Source of the DNA: Prinsepia uniflora
Lineage: Eukaryota > Streptophyta > Magnoliopsida > Rosales > Rosaceae
Direction: 5' to 3'
NCBI GenBank assembly: GCA_032719365.1
Contig: CM064861.1
Span: 95,740,721 to 95,804,720 of the forward strand
Length of the DNA: 64,000 bases
The translations under genes and the position numbers were made by a program. Shown here piece by piece: positions 57,190 to 64,000 of this stretch; positions within the stretch are counted from its first letter, which is position 1; every line of letters starts with the position of its first letter. The notes below the pieces were generated by a model that was not told where the DNA came from, did not search any database, and saw nothing but the letters and a program-made list of their open reading frames with translations.

Positions 57190-57350
57190 AAGTACGTGGA
57201 GCCCATAGTCCGGAACCTGAAGCATGAAGGTTGGAGCCTGGAGCCTGAGCCTGGACTCTAAACTCAGGAGCCGGAGTCTGAGCCCGAGCTTGAGTTTGTG
57301 TCTCTGAACTTGAGCCTGGAATTTAAGGTTTAGATTCTGAAGTCTGTACT
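57190..57350 (+). repeat. Degenerate GAGCCTGGA repeat
   Basis: About fifteen imperfect units of GAGCCTG(G)A / GAG(C/T)(C/T)TGA. A low-complexity array of no visible function. Confidence 0.55.
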
Positions 57351-57861
57351 ATAGATGAAAATTTTCACAATATTCATAAATTTTTTTGTTGATATATCAG
57401 TATTTTGAGATCTTGATATTAATTAAAATAGGGAGAAGAAATATCTGTCATAATTTTGTGAATATACTAATATTTAAGGGTCTTGACAAAAATTAGGGAG
57501 AGAAAAAAAATCTTCTCTCAATTTTCATGATATAAAAATTGGCATTATATAAATATTATTATATGTTTAAGTTTTTTTGTAAAATTTCATTCAAAATTTT
57601 TAAATTTTTAATTTTTTTAGCGTGAATAATAACAATATTGATATCGATTAATATTGATATTTCTATAAATTTAATTGTTAATATTATTAAAAATTATATT
57701 TTAATATTAAATAAATATAATTTAGTTAATTTTAACATTGACTTATATATAATTAATTTCAAATTTAAACTCTAATAACATATTATATCAAAAATTTCTA
57801 AATATCCTCTCCTTCCCTTTAATAAAAAACTATACTGTGATCTTTGATGAATAGATACCGG

Positions 57862-58068
57862 CCTTACTTTTCTCTTCTTTGATTTGGATGCTACTAAGCG
57901 GAGGTGGCCCACACCTTTGAATCTAACAAGTCATTATCCAAGTTCAACTCACGAGTCACGACTAAATGTACCACCCTCACTTTTCTCTTCTTTCATTTGG
58001 ATGCTACTTGCATGCTTGCGGGTGGCCCACACCTTTAAATCCAACCAGTCATCGAGGCTCAACTCATC
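57862..58068 (+). repeat. Diverged two-copy tandem repeat of about 110 bp
   Basis: 57862-57955 and 57974-58068 share CACTTTTCTCTTCTTT, ATTTGGATGCTACT, GGTGGCCCACACCTTT and CAACTCA blocks in the same order. Confidence 0.65.
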
Positions 58069-58099
58069 AACCTTTCACTCATCCTTAGTTATATATATA

Positions 58100-60143
58100 T
58101 AATTAAAATGATTTAACTTCCAAATTAATATTTCAAAATTATAACCACAAAAAATTAACAACATTAGCTAAAGGTCATTTCATAGTTAGTGATGTATATC
58201 AAAAAAAATTAATAGTAATAATAATAATATATATATCGAAGTAGAAATCATACTTATTGCGAAAAAATTTAACGGTTCCTACAAACAACAAACGATTAGT
58301 TATTATTGTCTTGATCGATTACCCGGAGGATTGTTTGATAAAAAACACTCTGATGCTTAAGTCAACTTTGAGAGAGGAAAAAAAAAATTTCGAAACGAAG
58401 AAACGAGTTATTTTCGAAATGAAAAGAGCTCCGTTATTTATAGGGAAGCCTTGAGATCGGTTGAATTTGTAATTAATAAATAATATATTATTTAATAATT
58501 ATAATTATTACTCATTATGATGATAATTAAAGTATTTTAATATTAATATTAATTGTTCATTATTAAGAATAATGAAATTAATATTATTGAGGTTTTAGCC
58601 CGGTTTAAATAATATATTTACGTGGAAATATATTATTTAATATGCGGGTGTTTGTGAGCTGTTAATGCCATTACCAAGGACAATTTCGACATTTTGGGGA
58701 ATTATGGGTCACGTTGCAGCTTCATAATTTTTAGTTGATTTTGAATTCCACAGTATATTTTTATGATGAACTGTCTATCCAGTTTATATTAACGAATAAT
58801 TAAAATAATCTCCAATTTGATTAATTTTTTGTATTGATGATCTTAAACTGGTGATCTAAGAGTCGGACGATTTTTTTTAAGTACTAATCATTAAACCGTA
58901 ATATAAGCCAAATACCCAAGAAATAGAATACAAAGGTTACCTCTTTCATTAATACTTCATCCCCTCTATTAGATATCCTTATTTTTCCGTAGTGAACTAT
59001 CCATTTAATTTATATAAAGAATATAATTCTTTATATTCATTATATGCATATATATTGGATATAACTGTTATTTTTCATGAGAATTAAATTCAAACATATT
59101 CATTATATAAGAGAATGGATTAGATTAATATACGTACCCTCCTAAGCCAGTATATACAGTGAGTGGTAGTTATATATATAAAAGTTGATGAGAATTAATG
59201 TGCATACTAATTACTATGTACTCTCACTATCGCTGCCTACAATTGAATAATTTTCCATACAAACTGATGACGATCCTTCTATTATGATCAGCCTGCCATA
59301 ACTGACAAAATTGGAAATTTTGTCATATAGCAGAATCTATAAAACGTTGAATTCTGTAAGTATGGTGCGATTTTGCCAAACAATCCATGGAAAGTATTAT
59401 CAGTACTAGAAAAAATTTGCATCCTAAGTGTCAGCTCTTTCTGACCAAAAAAAAAAAGTGTCAGCTCTTTGTTTCATTTTTATATATTTATCAAATAATT
59501 TTTAATCGGCATTTTAAAAAAATTCCGTAAAAAATTAATTTTTAAATTAATTTTATATATATAGAACAATTAATAAGATTTATAGTGAGTCAAATAATTA
59601 TTTATTTATTAGTATATATATATGTATGGTAGATAAATAATTTTCTGTTTAATTAATTTTATATAAATAATTTGGAATAGTTAATTAAAAATGGAATGAT
59701 TTTGACTATAATTATATAAAAAAAAAAATCAATAAATTAGAAGAACATGAGCAAAAGAAATACTACCACAAAGGAATGTAAGTATCATCATTAATATAAT
59801 CAAAAGGATCCACGACCAGCTAACTAAAGAATTCTCAGACAAGCCCATCTAATAAAGAATTTTCAAACTCGATTGATTAATTGGGACACAACAAAGTTGT
59901 AAATAATATCTTGAAATAAAAGTAGGACGCACATGTTATTGGGAGAATTGAAAAAGGAAGAAGAGGAGATTATTGAATCAGAAATCTCAAAATGAATTTC
60001 ACCGTAGTTCATTACAAAGCCAAGCACAATTATGTATATTTCTCACAATCAACGCTAGCTTAGAGACTAAGTGAAAAGAGAGATTACAATTAATACACTG
60101 AATTAGTTAGATGGTTGCACCTTCTAACTATTAACAGGAGAAA
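58100..60143. other. AT-rich intergenic DNA
   Basis: No gene recognised. Short features: a palindrome GACAAAATT.GGA.AATTTTGTC near 59303 and a direct repeat AGTGTCAGCTCTTT near 59430 and 59458. The small frame at 58257-58454 has no domain. Confidence 0.4.
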
Positions 60144-61358
60144 CTAACTCAAACTAACTCTTGAAATCAACGTGGTTGTGACACTTGTCACAACCACATC
60201 TTCACCGTGAGCACCGTGAGTGTCAGAAGGAGAGGAGCAGCACTGCAACACCATTGCCGCATCAGTTGAGGTTGAGGAAGGAGGAGTGCCTTGATAGGAA
60301 AAATTGACTCTATGATAACAATTCATTGCATTGTGCCCATATTTCTAGCAAATTTGGCAGGGCTCAACTACTTGAGGTGCTTGAAAGAAGTGCCTGTGAT
60401 AGCAGTCCGCAGCTGTATGACTATGTTTTCCACAGATTTGACTTGTAGGTATCTGTGATGAACCTTGAAATTGCTGCTGCTGAGGGAACTGTCCTCTCCC
60501 TTGTCCACTGAACCTTCCACCACCATAATTGTTGTAATTTCTGTTCTTCCTTCTACTATAGCCATTTTGATTTCCTCTCCACTGGTTATTATAAGGATGT
60601 CCACTATACCCTCTATTGTAATTGTACTGCTGAAGATTGCTACTATACTGCTGAAAATTCCCAATTTGTTAATCACTATTTTGATGATGTGTAGGAACTT
60701 ATATAGGTTGTCAGAAGATAAGAGAAGAAGAAGATGAAACACCTCCTGATGAACTAAAACTTCCAATCTCAAAGCCAGAATTCTGAAAGACATGAGAGAG
60801 ATTTCTAGTTGCCACCATATTAGATAGGAAAGAAACTTGCTAATGGGTCTGTTCAATGATTGCTTCTTCAGCAAGAAGCTGAGCTCCGAATTCTTTGAGT
60901 GGTATAGTGTTTTCTATTCCCCTAATGACACATCTGAATATATGGTACTCAGTAGGGAAATCTCTTAATGCAAGAATCACAACATCATCACTTTCAAAAT
61001 GTACACCACAAGACTCAAGCATATCTTTAGCATCTTTAATTCTTTGTAAGTATTGAGTTATATTCTCTGATCCTTTCTTAATGCTCTGAAGATCTGTTTT
61101 CATTTGAAAGATAGAGGCTTTGGTAATTGAAGCAAACATGTCCTTAATATTTGAACACATCTCTTGAGAGTTTTTGCAGCCAAGAATGCAGGACATGGCA
61201 GATGTGGACAGTGTGGCAGTAATTAACTGCATGAGTGCACGATCATGTAACCTCCATACTTGAGCAGCTTTAGTGGTGGCTTCATCAATGGCCTCTGGAC
61301 ACGGATTTGAGCCATTAACAAAACTAGTCAAATTGTGAACACTATGTAGCAGCTCCAC
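60144..61358 (-). pseudogene. Relic of a Copia-type Gag
   Basis: The intact start (61358-60840) encodes a UBN2-type Gag segment (EAIDEATTKAAQVWRLHDRALMQ, FQMKTDLQSIKKG, LRDFPTEYHIF). It continues in a shifted frame through a Gln/Gly/Asn/Arg-rich stretch to two CCHC zinc knuckles, QICGKHSHTAADC and CQIC-stop-KYGHNAMNC; a TAG lies inside the second (near 60348). There is no protease, integrase or RT. Decayed fragment of an unrelated Copia lineage (different Gag from that at 43582-47661). Confidence 0.75.
60172..60197. repeat. Perfect 12-bp inverted repeat
   Basis: GTGGTTGTGACA, two bases, TGTCACAACCAC, at the 3' side of the Gag relic. Its GTGACA..TGTCAC centre resembles the palindrome of the chromovirus LTRs, probably by chance. 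Confidence 0.85.
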
Positions 61359-61782
61359 CTAAAAATTCCAGGTCATGTAATTATGATCATCAAGCTTCAC
61401 CTGGACTGAATTGCTTACAATAGTTGTGAGATTTGCAAATACTGTCAATTTATCGATACATATATAATTAAATAAGCTCAAATTTAATTATAATTTTCAA
61501 AAAAATGTCTACAATAAAATGATTGTTAATTAATGAACATTTATCTTTATAGTTTGTTGCGGTGCTTTATTTTCGTAAATGAAATTTTAGAACACGTACA
61601 ACTCGATCGGACCTAACACAAGTTTTGTACAGTAGATAGTCGATTGTAACTTGACACATACATTACAATTCATACATACTTGTGGCATCAATTATAATTA
61701 TATATGATCAAACTTTTAAACAACCGATTTGGCAAACAAATTTATTACATATTCACTCGATCATTGCTTGCCTATGCATGAG
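61359..61782. other. Spacer between Gag relic and P450 3' end
   Basis: AT-rich; should contain the 3' UTR of the minus-strand P450. Nothing else seen. Confidence 0.45.
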
Positions 61783-63557
61783 CTAGTATCCCACATGCCC
61801 TTTGTAAGGTATGGGTACAAGCTTCAAAGGCACAGATTTTCTAAGTGTTATCCCCGTTCTTTCACTCATATCCATATTCTCTGGCTTCAGCCCGTTTGGC
61901 AAAACCCAGTCAAATGAGTGCAAGAGTGAACCTAAAGCCAGAGGGAGTACCCTAGAGGCTAGTGGGACAGCAGGGCACATCCGACGGCCAGAACCAAATG
62001 GGATGAACTCAAAATGTTGTCCTTTATAATCAACCTGCATGTTGGAGTTGGGTTCCAAGAACCTCTCTGGCTTAAAAAGCAAAGGGTCTTCCCATGTGTT
62101 TTGGTCACGTCCAATGGCCCAAACGTTGACTAGAATTTGGGTGTCTTTGGGGATGCGATGACCTAGCATTTTGCATGATTTTAGGGCCATGTGTGGGACC
62201 AAGAATGGGAGAGGTGGGTGGAGCCTTAGGGTTTCTTTGATCACTGCTTTCAGGTATGGGAGGTTTTCAATGTCCTTCTCTTGGAGCTTGTTTCCTGGAC
62301 ATGTGCTTCTTAGCTCAGCTTGAACTTTCTTTAGGGCTTTTGGGTTGTTTACAAGCTCAGCCATTGCCCACTCTAAGGTGCTTGTGGTTGTGTCAGTCCC
62401 AGCTGTAAACATCTCCTGAAAAATTAACACAATATATTCGTTAATTGAGACCAAGAATATACAAATATCGATTAACTTACTGCATGCGTTTAAAAATTAT
62501 TTCGCTGTGATTTAAGTACCAATATGTTATCAAATTGAAATTAAGAGACAAGATGGATGCATAGCTAGCTTACAAACACAATGACGTTGATGGTTCTGGG
62601 AGAAGTGAACCTATAGGACTCATCAACACCTTCACCACGGTACTCCAGTAGCACATCCAAGAAGTCCTTCGTCCTCTCTTTTCCATGATGAACATCTCCA
62701 CCGTCAATTTCCATGCTCTCCATCCTTTCTTTGATGAACTCTCCTGCAATTTCAAAGGCCTTTTCAACATGGAATTGGGTGTTCTTCCTAATGCCTTGTG
62801 GGTCAAGCCATCGAAGAACCGGAAAGAAATCTGCCATGTTAGGCTTCCCAGCAAACTCCATAACCTTTCCTGCATGGTAAAAAAACATAGCTCCTCTCTC
62901 CGATTTTGGGTCCAATAGATCTTTAGAGAACATGAGGTTCCCAATCAGATTAAAAGCCATCAAGAAAATGAACCTACCCAAATCAATGCCATCAAAACTG
63001 CCACTAATTTCCGATGTGCCACTGCCACCACTACTACCAGCGGCAGCAGCCTCTATGAACTTTATCATTCCATCGATACACTTGCCACGCACGCCACACA
63101 TGGCGTCGAGGCGGCTTGTCACGAAAAACTCCGTCGTGGACAATCGTCTCAGCATGCGCCAGTGGGGCCCATATTGAGCGGTGATCAGCGAGCCCTCGTT
63201 GCCATAATCACCCTTCATGGCCTCGTAGATCTTTCGACCGGCTAGGGCCACGTCGTGGTTCTTGAACATTTCACGAGCCACCTGGCTCGACGAAATCACC
63301 ACCGTGCTCATGGACCCTATCCACAGTGTCATGATGGGGCCGTGGGTGCGTGCCAGCTTGGCAAAGGACTCGTGGGGCGGGCCCATACCAATTTGAAATA
63401 TGTTGCCTACCACTGGCCACCATCTTGGCCCAGGTGGGAGGTCTCCCGATACCAACAAACGGCGCCGTCGAAGCTGGGTTATCAGCAGTGTAATTTCCCA
63501 TGCAACCCATATCAACACCACTACTATGCTCAAACTCACAACCTCGTCGTGCTCCAT
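61783..63557 (-). CDS. Cytochrome P450, divergent CYP76-family member
   Basis: Exons 62574-63557 and 61783-62415 with a phase-0 GT-AG intron of 158 bp; 538 residues. N-terminal anchor (about residues 8-27, VSLSIVVVLIWVAWEITLLI), hinge LPPGPRWWPVVGN, I-helix AGTDTT (333-338), ExxR (E389/R392), KPERF, heme Cys475 in FGSGRRMCPA. The usual Gly two residues after the heme Cys is Ala. It also has a Ser/Gly-rich insertion of about 15 residues (SGGSGTSEISGS) not present in the CYP76A-like copies. Same intron position and orientation as those copies, so it is a distant member of the same cluster. Iridoid-oxidase-like or other CYP76 roles are possible; the substrate is unknown. The frame is intact. Confidence 0.9.
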
Positions 63558-64000
63558 TTTATTTTTTTATTTTTTTCCTTTTCTCAACTTCGTTTTGGTC
63601 ACTCAGAAAATTCTCTTTCACTTTCTTTTCTTTCCTTGCATGTTGTGTATGGGAATGCAATAATGCTTCTAATAATATATAGTTTCTGCTGTGATAAATT
63701 AGGGGACAACTCCAAGCTACCTCCATAAGAGAAAACTTGTCTTGTTTCGAAAGGAATCTCATATTTTAAATCTATATATTTCCTATTTTACCTACTACAT
63801 ATATACTTAATTACATCCATTTTCTTCAGTAAACTTCTTCTCGATCTCATGTCTTGTTTCAAATTTTCAATTCAACCTTTTGCAAGAAACAACACAATAC
63901 CAAGCATACATATAGATAAATTAATGCACACTCTATTGATCGATCGAGTTTGATTGAATTTCGAGCTTCTTCACTTTCACGTGTTATGAATGATTTATTA
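63558..64000 (-). promoter_or_regulatory. Upstream region of the divergent P450
   Basis: T-rich leader (63560-63640 on the plus strand) and a TATATAT-like stretch near 63673-63681, about 115-125 bases upstream of the ATG on the minus strand, a plausible TATA box. Nothing else recognised before the window ends. Confidence 0.45.

Noticed and set aside
1..64000. tRNA genes
   Set aside because: No cloverleaf with a convincing GGTTCRANNCC B box was found by eye; a covariance-model scan would be decisive.

Overview
The window is eukaryotic nuclear DNA from a flowering plant, almost certainly a eudicot. It has AT-rich intergenic DNA, GT-AG introns, an AT-hook (AHL) gene, a PSK-simulator-like gene, a CYP76-type P450 cluster, and Ty3/Gypsy chromovirus, Ty1/Copia and Cassandra-like retrotransposons. 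A woody rosid such as a Rosaceae member is my guess, not something shown here.

Layout. (1) 1-12799 has no host gene. It is a Russian doll of LTRs of Tekay-like Gypsy type: D sits in C, C in B, B in A, and an inverted LTR (E) breaks the 5' side of A. Three of the insertions have perfect 5-bp target duplications. (2) 13331-16949 holds a degenerate HAD/FCP1-like phosphatase gene on + and, convergent with it, an intact five-exon AHL gene on -. (3) 16950-21790 is AT-rich intergenic DNA with a probable MITE and a long (TC)n repeat. (4) 21792-33431 is a decayed DNA transposon carrying a young, nearly complete 10.3-kb chromovirus (22614-32910, TSD TTTTG). Its polyprotein frame has one in-frame TGA. 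(5) 34419-36116 is an intact PSK-simulator-like gene with a 5'-leader intron and an overlapping upstream ORF. (6) 36889-63557 is a CYP76-type P450 cluster, all on -: a pseudogene split by a Copia derivative and by a solo Cassandra-like LTR, two almost identical intact genes from a 4-kb tandem duplication, a 3' relic, and one divergent intact gene. A very young intact Copia element (42952-48389, TSD CAAAC) sits in the first duplication unit and a 9-bp-TSD MITE sits only in the second, so the order of events can be read.

The host genes are not an operon-like system. The P450s are membrane-anchored monooxygenases of the CYP71 clan, probably of terpenoid or other specialised metabolism, and they form an expanding tandem cluster. 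The AHL protein is a nuclear DNA-binding regulator and the PSI-like protein belongs to a growth-signalling family. I found no clearly undescribed biological system. The most informative material is structural: the resolved nest of LTRs, a palindrome conserved at a fixed offset in diverged LTRs, variable arrays of bZIP-type TGACGTCA octamers in the chromovirus LTR, and the microhomology junction of the P450 duplication.
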